Shown here piece after piece: positions 47,519-55,696 of a stretch of 64,000 nucleotides of DNA. The translations under genes and the position numbers were made by a program. The DNA comes from Rheinheimera sp. EpRS3 (GTDB lineage Bacteria; Pseudomonadota; Gammaproteobacteria; Enterobacterales; Alteromonadaceae): the NCBI RefSeq assembly GCF_001513785.1, contig NZ_LNQS01000007.1, forward strand, positions 1 through 64,000. Reading direction: 5' to 3'. Under the pieces are notes generated by a model. That model worked only from the letters and a program-made list of their open reading frames with translations, did no database searches and was not told where the DNA came from. Position 1 is the first letter of the stretch. Each line of letters opens with the position of its first letter.

Positions 47519-48223
47519 ATGACTAGTCTTATGCACAGCGCCAAACTCAGCGGTAGTACAAGTGTCAACAACGTCGAACCTGAGCCCAGCGAAAGTTGCT
47601 TACAGTTAGTGTTACCTGATCAGCCACAACGCAGTTCATTGCAGCAATTTATTCAACAAGGTTTTGCTACTAACTATCAGGCTAAAGTGCAGCATTTTAT
47701 GCCTAATTTATTAGGTGTAAGCCGCAATGGGCAGTGGCAGGCCGTATTGGGGTTGCGCAGTGCTGCTAAAACGCCGTTGTTTATTGAGCAATACTTGCCT
47801 GATGCCGTAGAGCAATTACTTGCCAATCACGGTTTGTCTGCTGAGCGTCGCCAGCTGATAGAAATTGGCCATTTGTATGCGTCAAACCGGCAAAGCTTAT
47901 TACAACTCTTCGTACTGATGGCTTATGCGCTGGACCAGTTAAATTACCGCTATTTATTATGTGCCGCCACGACACAGGTACGCGATATTTTAAGCCGCCA
48001 TGGCATTGAGCTGACCGAATTGGCTGAGGCAAAAGCGGATGCTTTAGGTGAACAGGCGGCGAGTTGGGGAACCTACTACGACACCAATCCAAAAGTGTGC
48101 GTGATGGATTTAGCCGCCGTGACCCGGCTTATTCATCGCGAAGAGAAGCTCACTGCTTTAGCGCATCAGCACTGGCCGCAGTTACATCAGTTAGTTGCCC
48201 GTTTGCCGGCGGGAGACTGCTAA
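47519..48223 (+). CDS. 'Thermostable hemolysin' family protein (GNAT-like)
   Basis: First gene of the ten-gene operon, 234 residues, no signal peptide or membrane helix. It matches the family named after a Vibrio thermostable hemolysin. The core looks like an acyltransferase of the GNAT / autoinducer-synthase type rather than a toxin: E115-I-G-H-L followed by ASNRQSLLQLFVLMAYALDQ, YRYLLCAATTQVRDILSRHG and a final AVTRLI helix. I infer that it transfers an acyl group made by the ligase encoded next, to which it is coupled by TAATG. CAGGAG precedes the ATG. Substrate is unknown. Confidence 0.75.
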   Translation: MTSLMHSAKLSGSTSVNNVEPEPSESCLQLVLPDQPQRSSLQQFIQQGFATNYQAKVQHFMPNLLGVSRNGQWQAVLGLRSAAKTPLFIEQYLPDAVEQLLANHGLSAERRQLIEIGHLYASNRQSLLQLFVLMAYALDQLNYRYLLCAATTQVRDILSRHGIELTELAEAKADALGEQAASWGTYYDTNPKVCVMDLAAVTRLIHREEKLTALAHQHWPQLHQLVARLPAGDC

Positions 48224-49710
48224 TGCGTATTGAATTACCCGTGACGGCTATGCTGCGCGATCTGGCAACGGGGATAAGTTACCCGCAAGCCCAGATCAAA
48301 AAACAGATGCGCTTCTGGCAGGAACTATTATCAGGCTATGGTGCGCGGCGTATTGCGTTGGCTGCCAATAGCTCAGCGCAGTGGGCGCTGCTAGATTTAG
48401 CCTGTCTGGATGCAGATTTATTATTGGTGCCACTGCCAACTTATTTGACTGGTAGCCAACTGACGCACGTGATATCGCAGTTGCAGCCAGATATTTATAT
48501 TTCAGATACCGAGCAACTGACAGCCGAATTTACCCTGTTGGAACAAGTCGGTGATTTATTCATGTATCGCCGTGAATTAGCCGGCTCTGGTGCAGCTATT
48601 AAACCGGGTTGTCAAAAAATCACCTTTACTTCAGGTTCAACCGGACAGCCAAAAGGTGTGTGTTTATCGGCAAAAAGCCAGCTTGATGTGGCGCACAGCC
48701 TTATTCAACGTATTAAACAATATTCACCTAAACACCTGTGTTTATTGCCTTTAAGTACGCTATTGGAAAACATCGCGGGTATTTATGCGCCATTGTTAGC
48801 GGGTGGCGAGGTGCTGATAGCACCGGATATAATGCGCGGTTTTAGCGGTAGCCAGCTTGTCAGCCCACAGGCTTTACTTCAGCTTATAACCAGCGTAGCA
48901 CCCAAAAGTCTGATTTTAGTACCGGAATTACTGCAACTGCTGGTGATGGCGAGAACTCAGGACTGGCAAGCTCCGTCGTCACTGCAATTTATCGCTGTAG
49001 GAGGTGCTCATGTTTCTGTTGCGTTATTGCTGCAGGCGTCACGGCTTGGATTACCAGTGTTCCAGGGGTATGGCTTAAGTGAATGTGCATCTGTGGTGGC
49101 ATTATCAAGTTTTGATGCCAGGCAAAGCACAGCCTTGGAACTGGAATTAGTTGGGTTGCCGTTAGCGCATCGTGATATCGAGATTATTGGCGGCGAAATT
49201 GTCGTAAATCAGCCATTTTTGGGCTATTTGGGCGATGCGGCCTCAGCTGGCAACAAGGTTTTTACCGGTGATTTAGGCGAGCTGGATGCAAAAGGGCAGT
49301 TACGCATTCTGGGGCGGCGTAAAAACTTACTTATTTCCAGCCTGGGCCGAAATATTTCACCGGAATGGCCTGAAGCCTTGCTTACACAAAGCGGTTTAAT
49401 TCGCCAGGCGGTGTTGGTTGGCGATGCCAAGCCTTACTGTGCGGCACTTTTATACCTTGCTGATCCCAAGTCGGCAGCGTTGTTGCCTGCCTATCTGCAG
49501 CAGGTGAACCAGCAACTACCAGATTATGCGCAAATAAAAGCTTATCACCTGCTAACCCAGCCTTTATCTGTGGCAGATGGCACCCTAACAGCCAATGGCC
49601 GGCCGCGCCGTGCTGACGTGGTTAAAAAATACCAACGTCAAATTCATGATTTATTTGTACCTACTACAGCAATTGGAGAGTCCTATGAGTTTTTATCAAA
49701 CGTTGGTTAA
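48223..49710 (+). CDS. AMP-dependent acyl-CoA synthetase/ligase family protein
   Basis: Adenylate-forming enzyme of 495 residues. Core motifs are FTSGSTGQPKGVCLS (ATP-binding), QGYGLSECASV, FTGDLG and LRILGRRKNLLISSLGRNIS, resembling long-chain acyl-activating enzymes but with a short N-terminal domain. In the C-terminal subdomain the usual catalytic Gly-Lys appears as Gly-Arg (LTANGRPRRADV), so the adenylation step may be altered or the alignment may shift. The ATG at 48223 shares a base with the previous stop, and the end overlaps the next gene by 26 bases. Predicted role: activating a carboxylic acid, probably fatty, for the operon's pathway. Confidence 0.85.
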   Translation: MRIELPVTAMLRDLATGISYPQAQIKKQMRFWQELLSGYGARRIALAANSSAQWALLDLACLDADLLLVPLPTYLTGSQLTHVISQLQPDIYISDTEQLTAEFTLLEQVGDLFMYRRELAGSGAAIKPGCQKITFTSGSTGQPKGVCLSAKSQLDVAHSLIQRIKQYSPKHLCLLPLSTLLENIAGIYAPLLAGGEVLIAPDIMRGFSGSQLVSPQALLQLITSVAPKSLILVPELLQLLVMARTQDWQAPSSLQFIAVGGAHVSVALLLQASRLGLPVFQGYGLSECASVVALSSFDARQSTALELELVGLPLAHRDIEIIGGEIVVNQPFLGYLGDAASAGNKVFTGDLGELDAKGQLRILGRRKNLLISSLGRNISPEWPEALLTQSGLIRQAVLVGDAKPYCAALLYLADPKSAALLPAYLQQVNQQLPDYAQIKAYHLLTQPLSVADGTLTANGRPRRADVVKKYQRQIHDLFVPTTAIGESYEFLSNVG

Positions 49711-50377
49711 CGCAACGCAAGCAGAGCGGGCTTATTTGCTGGACGCTCCGATGATCCGCCGCACTTTTGCCGGTGATTTCACGCTGGATCATTATGTGGC
49801 TTTCTTAACTCAGGCTTATCACCATGTTAAACACACAGTACCTCTGTTAATGTCGGTGGGAGCTCTGCTGCCAGAGTCGAAAGAATGGTTACGCGAAGCG
49901 GTGGCAGAATACATCGAAGAAGAGCTGGGCCATCAGGAGTGGGTGCTAAATGACATAGCCGCCTGTGGTTATGACAAAGAGCAGGCCCGCAGCAGCACGC
50001 CAGCCTTTGCTACTGAGCTGATGGTATCTTACGCTTATGACTCGGTGCGTCGGGTTAATCCATTGTGTTTTTTTGGCATGGTGCTGGTGCTTGAGGGTAC
50101 CTCTATTGCTTTAGCGGAGCAGGCAGCCAGTAAAATTGCCGGTACTTTGCAGTTGCCACGTAAAGCCTTTACCTATTTAAACTCGCACGGAGCTTTAGAT
50201 CAGGACCATATCAAGTTCTTTGAAAGCCTGATGAATAAAATCACCGAACCGGCTGAGCAGGCACTGATTATTCACAGCGCCAAACGCTTTTTCCACTTAT
50301 ACGGTGATGTATTTCGTAGCTTGGAGCAACCTCATGGCCTGAGCGAAAAAACGCAGGCAGAGGAGTGTGTGGCATGA
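49685..50377 (+). CDS. Heme-oxygenase-like diiron oxidase (HDO) family protein
   Basis: Iron-dependent redox enzyme of the TenA/UndA-like fold, 230 residues, all helical and soluble. The HDO ligand set is visible: E80-x2-H83 (EEELGHQEW), E137 in LVLEGTS, and H168-x3-D172-x2-H175 in SHGALDQDHIKFF. These are the positions used for a labile two-iron site in UndA and SznF-type enzymes. Family members oxidise fatty acids (terminal alkene formation) or amino-acid derivatives. Sitting between an acyl ligase and a dehydrogenase, it probably oxidises an acyl substrate, but the product cannot be predicted. GGAGAG precedes the ATG at 49685. Confidence 0.83.
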   Translation: MSFYQTLVNATQAERAYLLDAPMIRRTFAGDFTLDHYVAFLTQAYHHVKHTVPLLMSVGALLPESKEWLREAVAEYIEEELGHQEWVLNDIAACGYDKEQARSSTPAFATELMVSYAYDSVRRVNPLCFFGMVLVLEGTSIALAEQAASKIAGTLQLPRKAFTYLNSHGALDQDHIKFFESLMNKITEPAEQALIIHSAKRFFHLYGDVFRSLEQPHGLSEKTQAEECVA

Positions 50378-51159
50378 GCTTTCTAGCGGGTAAAACGATT
50401 CTGCTAACCGGGGCAACCGGTGGAATAGGCGCTGAAGTGGCCAGACAGTTAAGCGGCGAGGGCACACGGCTTATTCTGACCGGGCGCTCTGCCGTAAAAC
50501 TCAAAACGCTACAACGCCAGTTGGCGGTTGAACCCCTGGTGTACTGCTGCGACTTAACCCGTGTGACAGAGCAACACGCTTTGCTGCAGTTTTGCCAGCA
50601 GCAGGGCGGCATAGATGTGCTGATCAACAATGCTGGTATCAGCCAATTTGGTTTATGCCAGCAACAACAGTTCAATGATCTGATCAGTATTAATTTACTG
50701 GTACCCATGCAGCTGTGTCAGCTGTTTTTACCGGTGTTACGCCAGCGTAAGGGCCAGATAGTTAATGTGGGCTCAGCCTTTGGCAGCATCGGTCACCCCG
50801 GCTTTACCGGCTATTGCGCCACTAAATTTGGCTTACGTGGTTTTACTGAAGCCTTGCAACGTGAGCTGGCGGGCAGCGATATTCAGGTGAAGTACTTTGC
50901 ACCAAGAGCCACAGAAACCGGCATTAATTCCAGCGATGTGGTGCAACTGAATCAACAACTGGGCAATAGCATGGATAGCCCGGCCTGGGTGGCAGAGCAG
51001 TTAATTAAACAGCTGAAGTCTAATGAACTGCGCCGTTTCCTTGGCTGGCCCGAGCGTTTTTTTGTTCGCCTGAACGCGGTGTTCCCGGCGCTGGTCGATA
51101 TGGCGTTAAAAAGTAAATTAACACTCATTGAATTATTTGCAGTGGGCAAAAACCACTAA
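50374..51159 (+). CDS. Short-chain dehydrogenase/reductase
   Basis: NAD(P)-dependent oxidoreductase of the classical SDR type, 261 residues. It has the cofactor motif T12-GATGG-I-G19, DVLINNAGIS, and the catalytic triad S134, Y147, K151 (GSAFGSIG ... YCATK). The ATG at 50374 overlaps the HDO stop (ATGA). Its C-terminal part (FFVRLNAVFPALVDMALKSK) looks amphipathic and may touch the membrane. Predicted to reduce or oxidise a carbonyl intermediate of the operon's pathway. Confidence 0.88.
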   Translation: MSFLAGKTILLTGATGGIGAEVARQLSGEGTRLILTGRSAVKLKTLQRQLAVEPLVYCCDLTRVTEQHALLQFCQQQGGIDVLINNAGISQFGLCQQQQFNDLISINLLVPMQLCQLFLPVLRQRKGQIVNVGSAFGSIGHPGFTGYCATKFGLRGFTEALQRELAGSDIQVKYFAPRATETGINSSDVVQLNQQLGNSMDSPAWVAEQLIKQLKSNELRRFLGWPERFFVRLNAVFPALVDMALKSKLTLIELFAVGKNH

Positions 51160-51169
51160 CGAGGTAGAT

Positions 51170-51841
51170 ATGAACACATTAAGCAAAACATTACGTCTGG
51201 TGGCTTTTGTGCCAGCATTATTATTGACTTCAACATTGATGGCGGCATCGGTTTTTGCCGATGTACTCCAGGATATTAAACCCCTGCAAGATCGTTGGGC
51301 GGAAGTGAATTACAGCATAAGTGATGAGCAAAAAGAAGCCTCGTTTGCGGCCCTGCTGGAACAAGCCGACGCAGTGGTAGCGGCTAACCCTGACAAAGCC
51401 GAAGCACTAATTTGGCGTGGCATTATTAAATCCAGTTATGCCGGTGCTAAAGGTGGTTTGGGCGCTATATCGCTGGCTGAAGGCTCAAAAACTGATCTTG
51501 AAGCGGCATTGCAACTTGATAGCCAGGCGCTGCAAGGTTCGGCTTATACCAGTTTAGGTGTGTTGTATTACAAGGTGCCCGGTTGGCCCATTGGTTTTGG
51601 CAGTGATAAAACCGCAAAACTGATGTTAGAAAAGGCTTTAACTATTAACCCACAAGGTATTGATCCTAATTATTTTTATGCAGAATTTTTAACGCAAAAG
51701 CGCGACTATAAAGCAGCCATGGGCTACATTGACAAAGCCAAACAGGCGAAGCCGCGCCCAGAGCGTGAAACTGCCGATAAAGGCCGGTTGCAGGAGCTTA
51801 CTGCGCTGGAAGTAAAAGTGGTTAAAAAACTAAAACGTTAA
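51170..51841 (+). CDS. Periplasmic TPR-like protein
   Basis: Exported protein of 223 residues with a signal peptide (about 1-31: LRLVAFVPALLLTSTLMAAS). The rest is helical with TPR-like spacing: ADAVVAANPDKAEALIWRGI, LEAALQLDSQALQGSAYTSL, LEKALTINPQGIDPNYFYAE and the final KQAKPRPERE. No catalytic motif. GAGG precedes the ATG at 51170, ten bases after the SDR gene. It may act as a scaffold for envelope components; it is the bridge between the enzyme half and the signalling/transport half of the operon. Confidence 0.75.
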   Translation: MNTLSKTLRLVAFVPALLLTSTLMAASVFADVLQDIKPLQDRWAEVNYSISDEQKEASFAALLEQADAVVAANPDKAEALIWRGIIKSSYAGAKGGLGAISLAEGSKTDLEAALQLDSQALQGSAYTSLGVLYYKVPGWPIGFGSDKTAKLMLEKALTINPQGIDPNYFYAEFLTQKRDYKAAMGYIDKAKQAKPRPERETADKGRLQELTALEVKVVKKLKR

Positions 51842-51874
51842 ACGGCAGCGTCAGGCACTAATGCTGGAGAGGCA

Positions 51875-52534
51875 ATGAGACTGTTACTGGTAGAAGATGA
51901 TCTAGATTTAGCCAAAGGCTTGCTGCTGGCATTATCCGCCCAGGGGTTTGTGGTTAATCATGTCAGTACAGGCAAACATGCGTTAAGCAGTATTAAAGCC
52001 AAAGATTGCGACGCGCTGATCCTCGATCTTGGCCTGCCGGATATGGATGGCTTGGATTTACTCAAACAAAGCCGGCAAAGAGAAGGGAATCTGCCGGTTT
52101 TAGTGCTCACCGCCCGTGATGGCATAGATGATCGTATTCGGGGCCTGGATTTAGGTGCTGATGATTATCTGGTAAAACCTTTTGCAATGCCGGAGCTTTT
52201 TGCCCGTTTACGGGTAATAGAGCGCCGTCTTGGCACTGCGGCCACGCATTTAATTAAACTGCAGCAGGTAGAACTCGATACCAGCGCGCATAAAGTGCAG
52301 GTAGAAGGTGAAGTTGTTGGTTTGTCGCGTCGCGAATTTATGCTGCTCAAAGAACTCATGGAATCCGCCGGGCGGATAAAAACCCGCGAACAACTGGAAG
52401 CCAGCCTGTATGCCTGGGGTGAAGAAGTTGCCAGTAATGCTCTGGAAGTGCATATTTCCAATTTACGCAAAAAGCTGCCGAAAGATTTTATTAAAACGTT
52501 ACGCGGTGTGGGCTACAGCGTGAGCATGGTATGA
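51875..52534 (+). CDS. OmpR-family response regulator, PmrA/QseB-like
   Basis: Transcription factor of a two-component system, 219 residues. Receiver domain with acidic E7-D8-D9, phosphoacceptor D51 (LILDLGLPDMDG) and Lys in LVKPFAMPEL; winged-helix domain in the C-terminal half (GLSRREFMLLKELMES, SNALEVHISNLRKKLP, TLRGVGYSVSMV). The overall sequence is of the QseB/PmrA branch. The CTTAAG-N5-TTTAAG repeat at the head of this operon is the site type bound by that branch, so it likely controls its own operon and the LtaS-family gene at 59129. Confidence 0.9.
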   Translation: MRLLLVEDDLDLAKGLLLALSAQGFVVNHVSTGKHALSSIKAKDCDALILDLGLPDMDGLDLLKQSRQREGNLPVLVLTARDGIDDRIRGLDLGADDYLVKPFAMPELFARLRVIERRLGTAATHLIKLQQVELDTSAHKVQVEGEVVGLSRREFMLLKELMESAGRIKTREQLEASLYAWGEEVASNALEVHISNLRKKLPKDFIKTLRGVGYSVSMV

Positions 52535-52541
52535 CCGTGCT

Positions 52542-53843
52542 ATGAGATCACTTCGCCGCTATTTAGTTACTGTCCTTATTGCGCTTTTTACTTTAATCAG
52601 TTTTTTAGCCGCTTTACAAAGCTACAGGCAAAGTGCCAGCAGGGCAGAAGCATTGTTTGACCAGGATTTACAAGTGCTGGCGTCCAGTCTGGCACAGCAG
52701 TATCAGGCTGGCTCGCAGCAAGAGCTGGGGCTGGCACTGCAGGTTTGGCAAAACAATCAACTGGTGTATCGCAGCCCTTTAGCTCCTGAAACACCTATGG
52801 CAGAAACTGAGGGCTTTACCGAGCATAATTTTGCTGGCAAAAGATGGCGGGTGTTTCGCCAGACGCCAACAGCCCTACTAACTGTGATAGTGGCGCAGCC
52901 ATTGCAGCAACGCCAGCAACTGGCCGACGAAGTGATTACCGCCTCGATTTACCCTGTGGTACTTAGCTTACCGCTACAGGCATTACTGATTTGGCTGGTG
53001 GTAAGCAAAGCATTGTCTCCAATTAAACGCTTTTCGGCTCAGTTGGCTTCAAAAAAGGCCAATGATTTAACAGCGGTAGAGCTGGAGCAGGTACCTGCTG
53101 AATTAGATCAGATGCTGAAAACCACCAATCTGTTATTTGCCCGTTTAGCAGATGCTTTTGAACGGGAAAAGCGCTTTGCCTCTGATGTTGCGCATGAGCT
53201 GCGCACACCGTTGAGTGTATTGCAGGTGAACTTACATAATGCTTCACAACAATGGCAGCAATCGGGAATGGCTGACTCGCAAGATTCTATGCTGGCGTTA
53301 CAGGCCGGTGTTGAGCGTATGAGTGCCCTGATAGAACAAATTATGCTGTTAAACCGCACTAACCCTGAGCATTTTCAGGCTCGTACAGAACAACTGGATT
53401 TAGCCGGTTTATGCCGTCAGGTGGTTGCCGACTGGTACCCGCAGATTGAGAAAAAACAGCAACAGATTGAGCTTCTGGGGCTGGAGCACTTATCGCTAAA
53501 AGGCGATGCTTTTGCGTTACGGTTGCTAGTCAGTAACCTGGTAGGCAACGCCAGTAAATACACCCAGGCCGGTGGTGCTATTCAACTGGAGTTAATGACA
53601 CAGGCCGGAAAAGCGGTACTGGTGGTGCAGGATAACGGCCCGGGGATACCGCCAGAAGAGTACAGCAGAGTATTTGATCGTTTCTACCGGGTAGGTGGCG
53701 ACAGGCATCAATCGGGTACTTTGGGTTCTGGTTTAGGTTTGGCTATAGTGCGCGATATCGCTAATTTGCATCAGGGTCAGGTACGCCTTGGCGCCGCAGA
53801 TTCTGTTAGCGGCTTAAAAGTGACAGTGGAACTGCCTTTGTGA
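52542..53843 (+). CDS. Sensor histidine kinase, QseC/PmrB-like
   Basis: Membrane sensor kinase of 433 residues, partner of the regulator seven bases upstream. Two membrane helices (about 8-28 and 133-155) enclose a periplasmic domain of about 100 residues like that of the QseC/TctE group. The catalytic part has the phosphorylated H218 in FASDVAHELRTPLS, the N box LVSNLVGNASKYTQ and G boxes DNGPGIPPEE and GSGLGLAIV. I see no PmrB-style ExxE iron motif in the periplasmic loop, so the signal is open. Its stop overlaps the next GTG by four bases. Confidence 0.9.
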   Translation: MRSLRRYLVTVLIALFTLISFLAALQSYRQSASRAEALFDQDLQVLASSLAQQYQAGSQQELGLALQVWQNNQLVYRSPLAPETPMAETEGFTEHNFAGKRWRVFRQTPTALLTVIVAQPLQQRQQLADEVITASIYPVVLSLPLQALLIWLVVSKALSPIKRFSAQLASKKANDLTAVELEQVPAELDQMLKTTNLLFARLADAFEREKRFASDVAHELRTPLSVLQVNLHNASQQWQQSGMADSQDSMLALQAGVERMSALIEQIMLLNRTNPEHFQARTEQLDLAGLCRQVVADWYPQIEKKQQQIELLGLEHLSLKGDAFALRLLVSNLVGNASKYTQAGGAIQLELMTQAGKAVLVVQDNGPGIPPEEYSRVFDRFYRVGGDRHQSGTLGSGLGLAIVRDIANLHQGQVRLGAADSVSGLKVTVELPL

Positions 53844-54223
53844 AAATAAACAGGACAAAGGGAATACCCTGGCAACATCTTGCATTAATGAGTCTGGCTT
53901 TGCCTGTGCTGGCAGAGCCCGCGCTATTTGAATTGCAGATTAAAGATCACTTGTTTCACCCGTCGGTGCTTTATGTGCCGGCCGGTGAAAAAATAAAACT
54001 GCAGGTGTTAAACCAGGACCCATCACCAGAGGAATTTGAAAGCTTTAGCTTAAACCGGGAAAAGGTCATTTTAGGCAATGGCAAAGCCACTTTGTTTATA
54101 GGGCCACTGCAACCGGGCCGCTACCATTTTTTTGGTGAATATAACCCCGACAGTGCCCAGGGGGTGCTGATAGCGCTACCCGAAGCGCAGTGGCAACAGC
54201 GTAGGGCTGACAATGCTAATTAA
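53840..54223 (+). CDS. Periplasmic cupredoxin-domain protein (FtrB/EfeO-N-like)
   Basis: Exported protein of 127 residues with a signal sequence (about 1-25) and a single cupredoxin fold: LFELQIKDHLFHPSVLYVPA, NQDPSPEEFESFSLNREKVI, ATLFIGPLQPGRYHFFGEYN. It belongs to the small cupredoxins found beside FTR1/EfeU-type iron permeases (FtrB-like), thought to oxidise or deliver iron or copper. Classic type-1 copper ligands are not all present (no Cys in the C-terminal loop). GTG start overlaps the kinase gene; 3' end overlaps the permease-like gene by 11 bases. Confidence 0.83.
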   Translation: MKINRTKGIPWQHLALMSLALPVLAEPALFELQIKDHLFHPSVLYVPAGEKIKLQVLNQDPSPEEFESFSLNREKVILGNGKATLFIGPLQPGRYHFFGEYNPDSAQGVLIALPEAQWQQRRADNAN

Positions 54224-54956
54224 TACCGTGCTGATGTTTTTACGCGAGTTGTTGCCATTATTTTTACTGCTGGCTACCTTGCTGGTGTGGCACAGAAGCC
54301 AGTGGCGGCGTTTTATTCTGCTGTTTTCTTTGCCAGCCATCCTGATGCTGACACTTTTTAGCAGCAATATGCTTTGGATCTCTGAGCAACTTGATGGCTT
54401 CGGGCTGGAGTTATTGTACAGCCTGCTATACACCGGTTGCTTTGCGCTATTGTGTGTGGCCGCAGCTAAGCGTAATGCAGCAATGGTGTTGTCGGCCTTT
54501 GCCTGTGCCTGTTTGCTCAGTATCAATGGCAGCAACTTACTGCTGTATATCTGGTTGCCCACTCAGGGCAATACCGACCCATCGGCTTTACTTTTGGGTA
54601 TGGCCTTAGGTGTAGGCATTGGCAGCAGTATTGCCGTGCTGTGGTATTACCTGCTAACCGAGCTAAAACAATGGCGTATGCTCAGTTACCGGTTGCTGCT
54701 GTCGCTACTGGGCGTACGTCAGTTAATGATGGCATCAGCTTTGCTCATTCAATCCGACTGGCTGCCCTCAGGCCCGCGACTATGGCAAACCGAACAATGG
54801 CTGCCGGAGCAGTCTGAATTAGGTTTCTTTTTGCAGGCTTTACTGGGGTATGAAGCCACTCCGGTTTTATCACAAGGCCTTATATATATTGCCGGCCTGG
54901 GGTTGTTGCTCTGGTGTAGCCGCAACCTGAAAAATAACATAAGGAGTGCGCAATGA
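54213..54956 (+). CDS. FTR1/EfeU-like membrane protein, divergent
   Basis: Polytopic inner-membrane protein of 247 residues with about seven helices. Position directly after the cupredoxin gene, the N-terminal FLRELLPLFLLLATLL and the C-terminal LLGYEATPVLSQGLIYIAGL match the layout of FTR1-type iron permeases. However, the REGLE iron-binding motif is reduced to REL-LP and no second REGxE motif is found, so ferric-iron transport of the usual kind is doubtful. It may have changed substrate or act as a sensor or redox partner. Overlaps the next gene by four bases. Confidence 0.65.
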   Translation: MLINTVLMFLRELLPLFLLLATLLVWHRSQWRRFILLFSLPAILMLTLFSSNMLWISEQLDGFGLELLYSLLYTGCFALLCVAAAKRNAAMVLSAFACACLLSINGSNLLLYIWLPTQGNTDPSALLLGMALGVGIGSSIAVLWYYLLTELKQWRMLSYRLLLSLLGVRQLMMASALLIQSDWLPSGPRLWQTEQWLPEQSELGFFLQALLGYEATPVLSQGLIYIAGLGLLLWCSRNLKNNIRSAQ

Positions 54957-55675
54957 GGTTTTCTCCTTCACTAGCTTATGGGGTTCTTGGCTCTTTAGCG
55001 CTAATGACAAGCGGGCATAGTCTGGCCGATGGCCGGGTAGTAGATAAGGTATATCACCCTTATGTACAGGCGCTTGAGCGCAGTGTTGAATATCGCTACT
55101 TTTATCAGCGTCAGGCTGATCACCCCGACAACAACACTATGGGGCAAAAGCTGGGTTATGGTTTTTCGGTAGCTGAGCGCGCCGCACTGGAAATTTATCT
55201 GATAGCAGACAGAGTAAGCCCTGAAGATTATAAGTTGTCTGGCTACGAACTCGAATTGCGCTGGATGCTGACCGAGCAAGGCCAGTACAGTGCTGACTGG
55301 GGCCTGCTGTTTGAACTTGAGCGGCAGAACAATCAGGACAACTTTGAATTTACTACCGGGCTGTTAATGGAGAAAGAGTTTGGCCCAACCAGTCTGACGC
55401 TAAATGCACTGGCAGTGTACGAATGGGGTAAAACCATTGAAACTGAATGGGAAGGGGAGTTCAGGGCGCAATACCGCTATCGTTTGTTACCCGCAGTGCA
55501 ACCCGCTATAGAATTATATGTCGGAGAAAATTACAAAGGCGCCGGACCAAGTTTAATGGGCGTGCATAAGTTTGATAAGCAGAAACAATTAAAATGGGAG
55601 CTGGCGGTGATTATGGCGATTGATAATGATACTGTTGATCGTACTTTGCGCTTTGCGCTGGAGTATGAATTTTAA
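54953..55675 (+). CDS. Putative outer-membrane beta-barrel protein
   Basis: Last gene of the operon, 240 residues. A signal peptide (about 1-25, ending SLA) precedes a sequence of alternating hydrophobic and polar residues in short strands (SVEYRYFYQ, AALEIYLIADRV, YELELRWMLT, WGLLFELERQ, LTLNALAVYEW, GEFRAQYRYRL, AIELYVGENY, KWELAVIMAI) and ends in a terminal Phe (RFALEYEF), the outer-membrane insertion signal. About ten to twelve strands are expected. No family recognised with certainty. The conserved GENYKGAGPS loop could bind a ligand. Confidence 0.72.
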   Translation: MRFSPSLAYGVLGSLALMTSGHSLADGRVVDKVYHPYVQALERSVEYRYFYQRQADHPDNNTMGQKLGYGFSVAERAALEIYLIADRVSPEDYKLSGYELELRWMLTEQGQYSADWGLLFELERQNNQDNFEFTTGLLMEKEFGPTSLTLNALAVYEWGKTIETEWEGEFRAQYRYRLLPAVQPAIELYVGENYKGAGPSLMGVHKFDKQKQLKWELAVIMAIDNDTVDRTLRFALEYEF

Positions 55676-55696
55676 TAAACATGCGATTAGCTTGTT

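Noticed and set aside
47519-48223. Secreted hemolytic toxin
   Set aside because: No signal peptide, no pore-forming or membrane segments, and the operon context is enzymatic.
51875-53843. Assigning the two-component system firmly as PmrAB or QseBC
   Set aside because: Both belong to the same branch, and the kinase lacks an evident ExxE iron motif; sequence alone does not decide, so no gene symbol is given.
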